IMG/VR virus record: IMGVR_UViG_3300025127_000354
Span: 1 to 20,867 of that record
Source: a virus
DNA: 20,867 nucleotides
Strand: one strand, 5' to 3'
Shown here piece after piece: positions 1 through 7,443 of the stretch. How positions within the stretch are numbered: position 1 is the first letter of the stretch; every line of letters begins with the position of its first letter. The position numbers and the translations under genes were made by a program. The notes beneath the pieces are model-generated. The model searched no databases, was not told the DNA's origin, and saw only the letters and a program-made list of their open reading frames with translations.

Positions 1-1295
1 GCTGTTGCTGTCGTTCCAAATGTGATTGTATCATTTAACGTTGGTCTACTTGCGATACTTACCGAACCAGTTCCAGAATCAACAATTGGTTTTGCTAAAC
101 TAATGATAGAATTATTCCCAACAAGATCACCAGTTACAATTTCACCCACGGAATTTGAACCTGAAAACGCAACAATCTTTCGATCTTCAACACCTGCAAG
201 TAATGTGTTATCCGCAACCCAGAATCTATCATCTAAACTAATGCCTAAGTCATCCAGACTCGCGGAGTAATTATCCAACGATTCAAGAGTAATACCTTCT
301 GTTTCAACACTCGCGATAAAGTCCGCTGTGGTTTCACCTCGTGACCATCTTTGAATTTGCCAATTGTAAATTAATATTGATTGAACAGAACTATTGTTTG
401 TATATAACCAAAATATACATCTTCGTACAGGGTCAACCGCAACGCTCATTGTGTTTAGTAAAGCTAATTCTGCGTCATTAAAAAAGAAACGATCTATTTT
501 TTCCGCACCAATTGGTTGTACTTTTGTCCCATCACAAAAATAAAAACCATCGTCACTCAAAAAGAATGATAAATTACCATACTGAGCAATGGATTTTGGT
601 TCTAAACAACCTAAACCCCTACTAATGGTATCAAACTGAAAGTAGAGTGGTGCACCTGCATATGTCATCCTTGATATACCACGTTGCAAAAATATTAATG
701 CAAATTCACCGCCACTAATTCCTTGTATATTGCCGCCATCAGGGATTATCTGAAAATCTGACTGACTTGTTGGCCCACTCGACCAATCTGTTTCATCATT
801 TATATCTGACCATAAAACTTTGTTTGGTTCTTCATTCGTTCTACCACAAACAACAAAGTCTCTTACTACACTCACGAAATGAGCGGTTGGAGCCGCACTT
901 GCTAAATCCGCAAAATTCGAACTTGTTCCCAACGTATACGCTTGAACAATTTCTTCACCGTTTGCCGCTAAAACAACTTTACCAAACTGAGCGGTTGACC
1001 ATCTACCAGAAGCACCCGCAGAGTAGTTTCCCGCTTGACTGATATTGGTTAAATCAATGGTACTAGAACTATATTCAAATAGTTTTGTGTTAGAAGACGC
1101 GAAAACTTTTGTTGTGTCTCCAAACCTACCAGAAAACACACCATTTAAATTTTCAGGTGCGTCATTACTAATAGGGGAAACAGATGGTAACGGCCCATAA
1201 CCTATTTGATTTGGAATAACATTTTTCGCTTCAACTAACGCTCCTGCAACTGGCGGTTGATCTGGCAACCATTCTCCGAAAGTTACTTTTTCCAT
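1..1295 (-). CDS. Putative tail-hub / stabilisation-type virion protein (partial, 3' end off window)
   Basis: The frame is open from an ATG at 1295 to the window edge (about 431 codons seen, no stop), so the C-terminus is missing. The start overlaps the stop of the upstream adaptor gene by one base (TAATG), which supports both the start and co-translation. The translation is rich in Ser, Gly, Asn and Thr, with many short beta-type stretches ending in W, Y or F. These include FGRF-like, TDWSSGP, DDGFYFCDGT and YNWQIQRWSRGE segments, the repeating look of a beta-propeller-like hub. The order portal-scaffold-capsid-adaptor-this gene matches the place of the P22 gp10-like 'stabilisation'/tail hub protein in podoviruses. 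The family is inferred from position and repeat-like composition, not from a clear motif. A nozzle or other tail structural protein is the main alternative. Confidence 0.6.
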   Translation of the reverse strand, partial: MEKVTFGEWLPDQPPVAGALVEAKNVIPNQIGYGPLPSVSPISNDAPENLNGVFSGRFGDTTKVFASSNTKLFEYSSSTIDLTNISQAGNYSAGASGRWSTAQFGKVVLAANGEEIVQAYTLGTSSNFADLASAAPTAHFVSVVRDFVVCGRTNEEPNKVLWSDINDETDWSSGPTSQSDFQIIPDGGNIQGISGGEFALIFLQRGISRMTYAGAPLYFQFDTISRGLGCLEPKSIAQYGNLSFFLSDDGFYFCDGTKVQPIGAEKIDRFFFNDAELALLNTMSVAVDPVRRCIFWLYTNNSSVQSILIYNWQIQRWSRGETTADFIASVETEGITLESLDNYSASLDDLGISLDDRFWVADNTLLAGVEDRKIVAFSGSNSVGEIVTGDLVGNNSIISLAKPIVDSGTGSVSIASRPTLNDTITFGTTAT

Positions 1296-1903
1296 TACGT
1301 CACACTCATCGCCATTGGATTACCACTAAATTCACCCGCATCATCTGCGATAGTAAGTTGTTGTCTTGCTCTGTCATATAGAGATGCCCACACCGTGATT
1401 CTTTGATCATTCATTAAAAAGGGTTCAGACTCGGCTAATGCGCCATATAACAAACAATCCGGGGCAACTTGTAAGAAAACGTTACTGGTATTCGAATCAC
1501 TTAAAAATTCTGGATTCGCGTAATACAGTAATTTCGCAGTATACGTTGTATCTGGAGATGGGCCAAATTTAAAGTTGTCTCCATCCATTGTGTAGAATAC
1601 TGGTTTCCCAACTTCTTTTGTTCTCGCGGTTCTAAAAAACATTGTCGGGGGTAAATAGTCCAGTTGAGTTATAGGATTACTATCAATATGTAATTCCCTT
1701 AACTCAGCGAAATCTGATGGAATCGCAACGTTTGTGGAACTAACGGTTAAGTCGGTTGATGTCAACATTTCCCGTAAACGCAAATCTCTCCTCATTCGTA
1801 CTTCTGCGAGTTTCACAAAGTCAACAATCTGACTTGTTAAGTCATCACGACCTAAGTAATTTGCAACAAGTGATTTGATTTCCGCATAAGTTCCGAAAGC
1901 CAT
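1295..1903 (-). CDS. Head-tail adaptor protein (SU10 adaptor-like)
   Basis: A 202-aa protein beginning MAFGTYAEIKSLVANYLGR. This fits the family of phage adaptor proteins (SU10 adaptor, P22 gp4/T7 gp11-like), which bind under the portal ring and connect it to the tail. Typical features are an N-terminal helical part with 'IVDFVKLAEVRMRRDLRLREM' split over residues 26-46, then a beta part containing LDYLPPTMFF and KPVFYTMDGDNFKFGP (about residues 80-115). A C-terminal helix pair follows, with ALAESEPFLMNDQR and YDRARQQL. This 'R-R-lR' helix plus 'P..ya..g..i...P' pattern is common to the family. The gene is coupled by one-base overlaps on both sides. I am fairly sure of the family and less sure of the exact closest relative. 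Confidence 0.75.
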   Translation of the reverse strand: MAFGTYAEIKSLVANYLGRDDLTSQIVDFVKLAEVRMRRDLRLREMLTSTDLTVSSTNVAIPSDFAELRELHIDSNPITQLDYLPPTMFFRTARTKEVGKPVFYTMDGDNFKFGPSPDTTYTAKLLYYANPEFLSDSNTSNVFLQVAPDCLLYGALAESEPFLMNDQRITVWASLYDRARQQLTIADDAGEFSGNPMAMSVT

Positions 1904-2205
1904 TATACCCTTCCTGTTCTTGTTCTAAAAAATCTATTATCAGAGTCATTAAGCCACGCTTTAAATGCTTTTTGATCTAAAACTCTGAATCCTTTTAAAA
2001 TACCTTTTTTGTTCAAACTATCAATCACAGTCAACGGAATCGATGCGATCTTATTACGAAACGGTTCATCTGACCATCTTGCGTTTTCATCAAAAGAGTT
2101 GTATTCCCTTTTGTTTTTTTCAAGAATCGCAGTACAGTCTTGAACATCCTCGATTATGATTCCACCCTCGTCCGTTTTATGAACTACTGTTTTTTTAAAA
2201 TTCAT
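1903..2205 (-). CDS. Conserved 100-aa phage protein of the head-completion region
   Basis: The frame stays open upstream to 2328, but the best start is the ATG at 2205. It begins MNFKKTVVHKTDEGGIIIED and is preceded by AAAAAGG at a good distance. The upstream extension would translate a repeat region into repeated SVN and LEG tripeptides. The C-terminal part has a recognisable pattern, 'IASIPLTVIDSL' then 'KAFKAWLNDSDNRFFRTRTGRV'. I recall the same WLNDPdN..FRT.pGRv ending from small proteins encoded just after the capsid gene in other podoviruses. The function is not known to me. The stop overlaps the adaptor start, so the product is probably made together with head-tail connector proteins. 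No catalytic motif was seen. Confidence 0.65.
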   Translation of the reverse strand: MNFKKTVVHKTDEGGIIIEDVQDCTAILEKNKREYNSFDENARWSDEPFRNKIASIPLTVIDSLNKKGILKGFRVLDQKAFKAWLNDSDNRFFRTRTGRV

Positions 2206-2220
2206 TATTAACCTTTTTAA

Positions 2221-2355
2221 TTCAAGTCCTTCAAGTCCTTCATCTTTTTTGTTGACGGAGTTGACGGAGTTGATTGTCCAAATTAATCCAACTTTGTATA
2301 AAAATTTCAAGTCCGCCAAGTGCGCCAAAAAAATATATTGGCGGTGTTGGCGTAG
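2221..2355 (-). repeat. 9-nt-period repeats forming two nested imperfect hairpins
   Basis: On the plus strand TTCAAGTCC occurs at 2221-2229, 2230-2238 and 2306-2314. GTTGACGGA occurs at 2251-2259 and 2260-2268. TTGGCGGTG and TTGGCGTAG lie at 2338-2346 and 2347-2355. All units are 9 nt and start with TTG/TTC or are preceded by G. One hairpin has arms CGCCAA-GTG-CGCCAA (2314-2328) and TTGGCG-GTG-TTGGCG (2338-2352) around a 9-nt A/T loop. The two-copy blocks at 2221-2244 and 2251-2273 can also pair with each other with roughly two mismatches per nine bases. The block lies between the capsid gene and the 100-aa gene. Confidence 0.75.
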
Positions 2356-2366
2356 TTGAAAAGGGG

Positions 2367-2438
2367 TGAGGGGTTGGTCGAGGTAGATTCTTCCTTGGTA
2401 GTTTTATCATAACTATGGAGAAATAAACCAACCCCTCA
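2367..2438. repeat. 12-bp perfect inverted repeat downstream of the capsid gene
   Basis: TGAGGGGTTGGT at 2367-2378 is the exact reverse complement of ACCAACCCCTCA at 2427-2438, with 48 nt between the arms. In the transcribed (minus) direction the first arm starts nine bases after the capsid stop codon at 2447-2449. There is no T-run after the second arm, so it is not a standard rho-independent terminator. It may stabilise or expose the 3' end of the capsid message. The segment between the arms shows no convincing gene. Confidence 0.7.
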
Positions 2439-2446
2439 GAGGTTAA

Positions 2447-3403
2447 TTACGATAAGTCAGCAACTATCCCGTGAGCACCTTCATTAAGTACCGCAAGGGT
2501 GCATTCGGTTACAAGCTGTTGCTTGGCGGCCTGATCGCCCGCCGTGGCCAAATCCGATGTTTCGAAGGGTCGCAAATAAGCAACTTCTGCGAATTCGGGG
2601 TCTAGCACTAGCGCGACATCATCTGCGGAATTCGCGGATAACATGAATCTATTCGGAACAACGGAAATTGTGCCGAAATCACTCATGTAAATATCTGCCG
2701 CTCCAACAATGGTAGTCGGTTGATCTGCTGGCGCCATATAACGTTGAGCCGCGATGCCTGAGAAAGCGCTCACAGTTTGTTTATGCGCGGGTGTAACCAT
2801 AAGAATTGATGGGTCACCACCTGATTCATAAACTTCTTTCACAACGGTTTTTAGCATGTCCTCTGTAAATGTTCTTTCAGCTTCTGAACTGTCTGTTCTT
2901 GCTGTTGAACCTAAAGAACCCGCTACACCTGCAGAACCAAAGTCCCCGTTTGTGTTTAACCACGTTTGCAAGCCACCCATAGTTCTCGCTTCAGCTGCTG
3001 AACCTGCGTCTTTTATCTGATTAGATAGAAGAATCGCTTCTAGGTCACGCTTAATTTCTTTTGAAGCTTTGGCAAGTTGGTACGCTTGTTCACTTTTACG
3101 CCCCGCTTTATCAATCGCTTCAAGTGTCTTTGAAACAGAAATTGTTTTCTGCAAAATCTGACATTGATTGTTTAGTCGTGTTGTCGCTGATAAAGTAGCC
3201 GTTGAAGCATCTGCTCCCTCAATTGCCGCATTACTTACATTTACGCTAGCCAACGCATCGGTTTGCCACTCATGTAAAGTATTACTACTACTGGACTGAC
3301 CTATACTGTTCATAAAGGGCGTATCGGTTGGCGAAATTGAGTAGATAACATCTTGCAAATCTTCTCTCGCACCAACAGCCGCATGATTACTAAATACTGC
3401 CAT
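2447..3403 (-). CDS. Major capsid protein (SU10/DUF5309-type, HK97 fold)
   Basis: A 318-aa protein beginning MAVFSNHAAVGAREDLQDVI. The N-terminal pattern 'REDLxDxIYxIxPTDTPFxxxIG' is the hallmark of the DUF5309/SU10-like major capsid family. That family builds the icosahedral shell with an HK97-type fold. Further family-like pieces are 'HEWQTDAL', 'NQCQILQKTISVS' and 'ASKEIKRDLEAILL' in the first 140 residues. 'SILMVTPAHKQTVSAF' lies at about 199-215, and a late beta segment 'DFGTISVVPNRF' follows. The length is normal for the family, so a separate decoration or protease domain is unlikely. The start has a GAGGAG site. The gene follows the scaffold directly, as expected. A repeat-rich non-coding stretch follows it. 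Confidence 0.9.
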   Translation of the reverse strand: MAVFSNHAAVGAREDLQDVIYSISPTDTPFMNSIGQSSSSNTLHEWQTDALASVNVSNAAIEGADASTATLSATTRLNNQCQILQKTISVSKTLEAIDKAGRKSEQAYQLAKASKEIKRDLEAILLSNQIKDAGSAAEARTMGGLQTWLNTNGDFGSAGVAGSLGSTARTDSSEAERTFTEDMLKTVVKEVYESGGDPSILMVTPAHKQTVSAFSGIAAQRYMAPADQPTTIVGAADIYMSDFGTISVVPNRFMLSANSADDVALVLDPEFAEVAYLRPFETSDLATAGDQAAKQQLVTECTLAVLNEGAHGIVADLS

Positions 3404-3415
3404 TTTTATTCTCCT

Positions 3416-4396
3416 CTATAACATTGCCTCGAAAACATTCGCAACATCTTTTAATTTGCCTGTTTTCTTAGCATAAGATTTAAGTTTGCGAATTTTATCC
3501 GACTCATTGTTATTAGGTGTCGCGACTCCACTCTTTAACATTTTTGGAGCTTTCTTCACCTTTTTTACGATCTCAGGTTTTGACTTGGAGAGTTTGTTTT
3601 GTTGTGTCGCATCATAAAGAACCTCTGCGAATCTACTGTCAATGAATCCATCAAATTCTTGATCTGTGAATCCTTTAGATTTTGCATACGCTCTCATTTC
3701 TGACTTTATTTTCTCCCCTTTTTCGGGATGAACGATGTCAGGTATTTTTTCCGCCATCAACTTCTTTTCTTCCGTAACTTTCCTTTGTAACATCTTCATT
3801 TGTTCCGCTTGTTGCTCTTGAGCAAGGCGATACTGATTTTGTCTTACAGAGTCAAGTTTTTGTTTTCTCTCTAAATCTTCTGCGACCTTTCTTGCGTATA
3901 ACGTTGGGTCGGTTTCTTTTAAATGTGAAAAATCTTCCTTTTGATCATTAAGAGCTTGTTCAATTCTAGCGAGTCCCTCAGACATTTTGGCTCTTTGTTC
4001 CTGCATACGAACAAATTCTACTTCTTGTGACTTGAGATTCGTTTTGAGTTGTTCGACTTCTTTTTTCTCGTGAGCAAGACTTTCCATTTTTTTGCGAACA
4101 TTTGCTTCAAGTTGATAATTCTTAACCAAATCATCGAAAGTAACCTCATGTTCTTCTCCCTCTGCTTTTATACGATAGGTTTCCGGTTGTGGTGCTTCTT
4201 CTGATTCGGTGTTATCTTCTTGATCTTCCGATACTTCTTGAGTTTCTTCAGCTTGAGCAACTTCTTCGGTCACTTCTTGTTCTTGAGGTTGATCTTGCGA
4301 TGCCTCTTGAGCATTTAGTATTCCTTCGAATTTACTTGCGGCTTGTTCAACGTTTAACGATTCCATGCCTTGTTCTTGGGTAACAGTTTCGTTCAT
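3416..4396 (-). CDS. Scaffolding protein
   Basis: A 326-aa, very charged protein, placed immediately upstream of the capsid gene. Residues about 25-75 are a Gln/Glu-rich acidic, probably disordered segment. Residues about 95-220 are Lys/Glu/Gln-rich, with heptad-like spacing typical of a long coiled coil. The last 60 residues are basic, with KPEIVKKVKKAPKMLK and KIRKLKSYAKKTGKLKD. An acidic N-terminus, coiled-coil rod and basic helical C-terminus that binds capsid subunits is the usual scaffold plan in P22- and T7-like phages. Identification rests on composition and position, since scaffolds diverge fast. A GGA-type ribosome-binding site (AAAAGGA) precedes the ATG. Twelve bases separate its stop from the capsid ATG. 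Confidence 0.8.
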   Translation of the reverse strand: MNETVTQEQGMESLNVEQAASKFEGILNAQEASQDQPQEQEVTEEVAQAEETQEVSEDQEDNTESEEAPQPETYRIKAEGEEHEVTFDDLVKNYQLEANVRKKMESLAHEKKEVEQLKTNLKSQEVEFVRMQEQRAKMSEGLARIEQALNDQKEDFSHLKETDPTLYARKVAEDLERKQKLDSVRQNQYRLAQEQQAEQMKMLQRKVTEEKKLMAEKIPDIVHPEKGEKIKSEMRAYAKSKGFTDQEFDGFIDSRFAEVLYDATQQNKLSKSKPEIVKKVKKAPKMLKSGVATPNNNESDKIRKLKSYAKKTGKLKDVANVFEAML

Positions 4397-4407
4397 TTAT
4401 TTTCCTT

Positions 4408-4635
4408 TTAAAAAAATTTCCATTTACTTTTTTGAACACTTTGAGAATATGCAATTCCCTCAAAATGTCCTATGATTTTCTGAAGCGCTTTTATCATTCG
4501 ATATGCTTCTTCCCTTCCTTCGAAATCTTCAACCGGACTATTTGCGATCAAAGATAAATACTCGTTCACGATAGTTTCAACCGACTTTTTAAACGCGGTG
4601 TTTTCTAATAATTCTCTCGCTTCTTGCTCTGTCAT
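4408..4635 (-). CDS. Small phage protein of unknown function (75 aa)
   Basis: The chosen ATG at 4635 lies one base after the stop of the upstream 246-aa gene (TAA-T-ATG). A start 33 bases further upstream is possible but would overlap that gene. The product, beginning MTEQEARELLENTAFKKS, looks all-helical and acidic at first. It has IVNEYLSLIANSPV and YRMIKALQKIIGHFEG helices, and a basic aromatic tail ending KSKWKFF. It sits between portal-linked genes and the scaffold, so a minor head or assembly role is plausible. I do not recognise a family. Confidence 0.6.
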   Translation of the reverse strand: MTEQEARELLENTAFKKSVETIVNEYLSLIANSPVEDFEGREEAYRMIKALQKIIGHFEGIAYSQSVQKSKWKFF

Positions 4636-4636
4636 A

Positions 4637-5377
4637 TTATCCGACTGTACCGCCCGCATAAGTGCCACGTTGAGGTTTATTTTGTTCTCTTTCCGCTTCT
4701 GCTTCTTTAGTATCTATAAAATCTTGATATGCGGTAGGATAAAACACCGGAACATTTGCGAAACTCGCAGGAATACCGAAATCCATTTGTGTCGGTAATA
4801 CATCCGTGAATCCACCTACTCCCGACCTAAACATCAACCCTTCCGGTTTAGATTGCATTAATCCTATTCTTTGTGTTGTTGGGTCAACACCAAAAAATCC
4901 TAAATTTTGATCGAGTGGTAATAATTCACTACCACCAGTAATCTGCATAGGAATAGTATTCTGATAATAAGGCGCAAGTGCTTCAATTTGTGAGGTTATA
5001 CCAGTTGCGTTCGGTGCAAAACCTTGATCGATGAGTTGTTGATTATCAAAAGCTTTTGCTTCCCCACTTTGACTTATCTGTAAAAGAACATCATCAATTG
5101 AAACAACACCATCTCTATTTTGATCTGGTACTCCCTCTAATCCACTTTGAGCAATATCCATATAAAAATCACGATCATCATCGGTCATCCCCCTCCCTAA
5201 TTCTGTTTCGAATTGAGAAACAAATTGACCTTCTGGAGAATTGATCAAAAAATCTTTTACTTGATCAACCGTCATGTCTGCAAACACATCTAATGCGCCA
5301 ACTGCAATGTCATCTCCAGTAAGTGACCTTTTTAAAACTTCTTCATATAGTTGATTTACTTCTTGAGTTGATGCCAT
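4637..5377 (-). CDS. Head-module protein with EF-hand/dockerin-like calcium loop
   Basis: A 246-aa protein encoded directly after the portal. Residues about 5-58 (EVNQLYEEVLKRS..., then VDQVKDFLINSPEGQF) resemble the DUF4214 helical repeat 'lY..vLgR....G...........t...v..fl.S.E'. Residues 85-96 read D-Q-N-R-D-G-V-V-S-I-D-D. This fits the 12-residue EF-hand/dockerin loop, with acidic or Asn ligands at positions 1, 3, 5 and 12, Gly at 6 and a hydrophobic at 8. The second half is Pro/Gly/Phe-rich and looks like a beta or extended structural segment. Expression between portal and scaffold argues for a virion or assembly protein. Calcium binding is inferred from the loop only. The exact function is unknown. 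Confidence 0.7.
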   Translation of the reverse strand: MASTQEVNQLYEEVLKRSLTGDDIAVGALDVFADMTVDQVKDFLINSPEGQFVSQFETELGRGMTDDDRDFYMDIAQSGLEGVPDQNRDGVVSIDDVLLQISQSGEAKAFDNQQLIDQGFAPNATGITSQIEALAPYYQNTIPMQITGGSELLPLDQNLGFFGVDPTTQRIGLMQSKPEGLMFRSGVGGFTDVLPTQMDFGIPASFANVPVFYPTAYQDFIDTKEAEAEREQNKPQRGTYAGGTVG

Positions 5378-5378
5378 T

Positions 5379-7358
5379 TTACGCCCTCATTTGTTCCATA
5401 CGGAGTTTTTCACGTTCCAGTTCCATTTCCTGAATCATCTCTTCTTTCTTCAACTGTATTTCAGCAACCATTTTGTCACGTTTCAGAGCGAGTTCCGCTT
5501 CTGCTTTTTGTCGATCTAATGCGATCTGAGCTTGAGCTTGTTGTATTGCGGCTGAAACCATTGGATTCATTGGTTGTTCTTTTTGTTGATTCATTTGAGA
5601 TAACATCGCATCCATTTCAGGTGTAATTTCTCTAAAGAACGCTTTCGTGTCTTTGAATCCCGCTGATTCGATGAACTTACCCAACGTTTCCCGATACTGT
5701 CCAACACTCACTAATGGATTAGTTGGCCCAAACATCTTTAAAATCTCTTCTTGTTTCGACATTATCATTTGTAGTAATGACATTTGTTGTTTTTGATCTC
5801 CAGTACCTAAACCAACATTGATTGATATATCGTACTGATTTGACCATTGACGGGGGTCAATTTGGATATACTTACCCCTCATCCGTATCATTTGTGGTTT
5901 ATTCGAATACTTCGATGCAAGTTGTAAAATTCCTTTGAATAAACTTTTAATTCCAGTTTCCGCGAACACTCTAGCTATTAATTCAATCTTACCAGTTGCG
6001 GCATTTGTAGAAGCGGCAATAGCCGCGGCTGTGACATTCTGTAAAACATCTGGCGCCAAGCCTTGCATAGCATCGCTTATTCCTGTCCTTTTTCCTTGGA
6101 CGACATCTAAATACTCCAACATAGGGAACGCTTGTTGAGCAACTAACGGTACTGTCATTGGGACAATCGCGTTTGGATTTTTTAATCTGACTACTCCTCC
6201 CGCAGTTACATTTAACAAATCATCCAGATTCACTTGTCCTTCAACCGCTCCAACACGAGGAGCAAGGGACAAATAGAGTGAATCAAGAATCGCTCTGGTG
6301 ATCGCTGTCTTTTGTTCCTGTAAATCCATTGAACGATCTGCGAGAGATTGTCCAAAGAACTTATGTGGTAAAGGATATGGACAAATACTATGAAACGGTA
6401 TGTAGTCAATATCTTCATTACTTAGAATGTCATTACCCGCATAAACTACTCTTCGTAATTCCGCAACACCGTCTTCGTTGAAGTCAGTTCGAATATAACA
6501 TTCATAGATTTCAATTTCCTGCATACTAAAATCCATACTTTCCATGTCGTACGGTTGTTCACCCTCTGAGTATCTCGCGACTCTTTCCGGTGCGTATGCT
6601 AGTTCATCGTAAGCGGGTAACCCATCTACAAGTTCAGGGTCAAATCCCATCGCTTTTAAATCTGTTCTCGTAAGTAATTTCCTATGAGCAACAAACGGAC
6701 TATCTTCGATTGTTTTTGCTTTTTTACTGATTAAAAATTCTTCTGGCGGTAATGACTCAACAACGATTTTCCCTACTTCGTTTTTCTTTCTTACTTCAAG
6801 ATTAAACTTTCTTTCAACGGTTACTTCTGGATTATCTGTACTTACTTCCGTTTCGGTGATTTCTTCCTGACTGATTATCTCTCTCGTACCATCTGCGATA
6901 ATCGCTGTCACTTCTATTTCTGTCAGATTTTCATATGTTTCCGTTATTAAATCAATTTTCTCATCATAATATGCTTTGAAGATACCTACTTTCTGCAACA
7001 ACGCAGTCTTCATAGTTTCATGTAAGATATCAAATCCATCATTCTCAACATAGAAAACCCAGTTACAGTATTCCGTAGCTTGTTTCGCGGATTCTACACC
7101 TTGAGGAGTTTTCGCTTCAAATTTAACAGCTTGTTCACTCGATGCGAATATTCTCATCAAATGTGGCAAAGCTCCGTCAACAGCTTCCGCGACTTCTCCA
7201 GTTACAATTGTTGAACGACCCTCAACTTCTGTTCCGTAGGGTCTTCGCATATATGAGTCAAGCGACTTCCTTCTTTCCGTTGTCGTTTCTGACTCTATGT
7301 AACCGATGCTCGCGTCTATTTCTGCCCTTAGCACCGCTTTCAGTTTGTGTTGTTCCAT
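5379..7358 (-). CDS. Portal protein (P22-like, long form)
   Basis: A 659-aa protein; portals of P22/SU10-like phages are of this large size. The N-terminal part has RRKSLDSYMRRPYGTE and RSTIVTGEVAEAVDGALPHL (split over residues 29-68), the usual 'S.vvs..v.d.ve...p.l...f' pattern of this family. 'CPYPLPHKFFGQSLADRSMDL' around residues 328-348 also matches. TGISDAMQGLAPDVLQN near 433-449 is the conserved wing/stem segment. The final 60 residues are Ala/Glu/Lys/Gln/Met-rich and should form the long helical barrel of the portal dodecamer. The ATG at 7358 has a GGAG about ten bases upstream and lies inside a small overlapping ORF. The portal is the entry and exit ring for DNA and the docking site for terminase and adaptor. 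Confidence 0.9.
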   Translation of the reverse strand: MEQHKLKAVLRAEIDASIGYIESETTTERRKSLDSYMRRPYGTEVEGRSTIVTGEVAEAVDGALPHLMRIFASSEQAVKFEAKTPQGVESAKQATEYCNWVFYVENDGFDILHETMKTALLQKVGIFKAYYDEKIDLITETYENLTEIEVTAIIADGTREIISQEEITETEVSTDNPEVTVERKFNLEVRKKNEVGKIVVESLPPEEFLISKKAKTIEDSPFVAHRKLLTRTDLKAMGFDPELVDGLPAYDELAYAPERVARYSEGEQPYDMESMDFSMQEIEIYECYIRTDFNEDGVAELRRVVYAGNDILSNEDIDYIPFHSICPYPLPHKFFGQSLADRSMDLQEQKTAITRAILDSLYLSLAPRVGAVEGQVNLDDLLNVTAGGVVRLKNPNAIVPMTVPLVAQQAFPMLEYLDVVQGKRTGISDAMQGLAPDVLQNVTAAAIAASTNAATGKIELIARVFAETGIKSLFKGILQLASKYSNKPQMIRMRGKYIQIDPRQWSNQYDISINVGLGTGDQKQQMSLLQMIMSKQEEILKMFGPTNPLVSVGQYRETLGKFIESAGFKDTKAFFREITPEMDAMLSQMNQQKEQPMNPMVSAAIQQAQAQIALDRQKAEAELALKRDKMVAEIQLKKEEMIQEMELEREKLRMEQMRA

Positions 7359-7443
7359 CGAATAACCGCTCCAGTTTTTGTATTCTTAACTCTAATTCTT
7401 TGATTTTGATATTTGGGTCAACCCCTTGTTTCATGAGAATCAT
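7258..7443 (-). CDS. Small coiled-coil ORF overlapping the portal start (61 aa)
   Basis: The frame begins with an ATG that overlaps the TerL stop (TGATG, 7445-7441) and runs 186 bases. The last 101 bases lie inside the portal gene in another frame. The first half, with IKIKELELRIQKLERLF, has a clear heptad pattern of Ile/Leu and would make a short coiled coil. The second half, encoded within the portal gene, is rich in Arg, Gly and Asn and looks less selected. The gap between terL and the portal start would otherwise be 84 bases of open sequence. It may be a genuine small gene, or a reading frame that couples translation to the portal. No family was recognised. Confidence 0.5.
   Translation of the reverse strand: MILMKQGVDPNIKIKELELRIQKLERLFDGTTQTESGAKGRNRREHRLHRVRNDNGKKEVA

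Noticed and set aside
767-1042. Plus-strand 91-codon frame inside the tail-hub-like gene
   Set aside because: Antisense to a long coding frame. Leu/His/Gln-rich shadow composition and no ribosome-binding site.
2221-2355. CRISPR array
   Set aside because: The repeats are only nine bases, contiguous or palindromic, without unique spacers of constant length.
2240-2431. Minus-strand 63-codon frame through the repeat region, TTG start
   Set aside because: Pro- and Arg-rich translation created by the 9-nt repeats. No ribosome-binding site before the TTG or the internal ATG, and it overlaps a hairpin.
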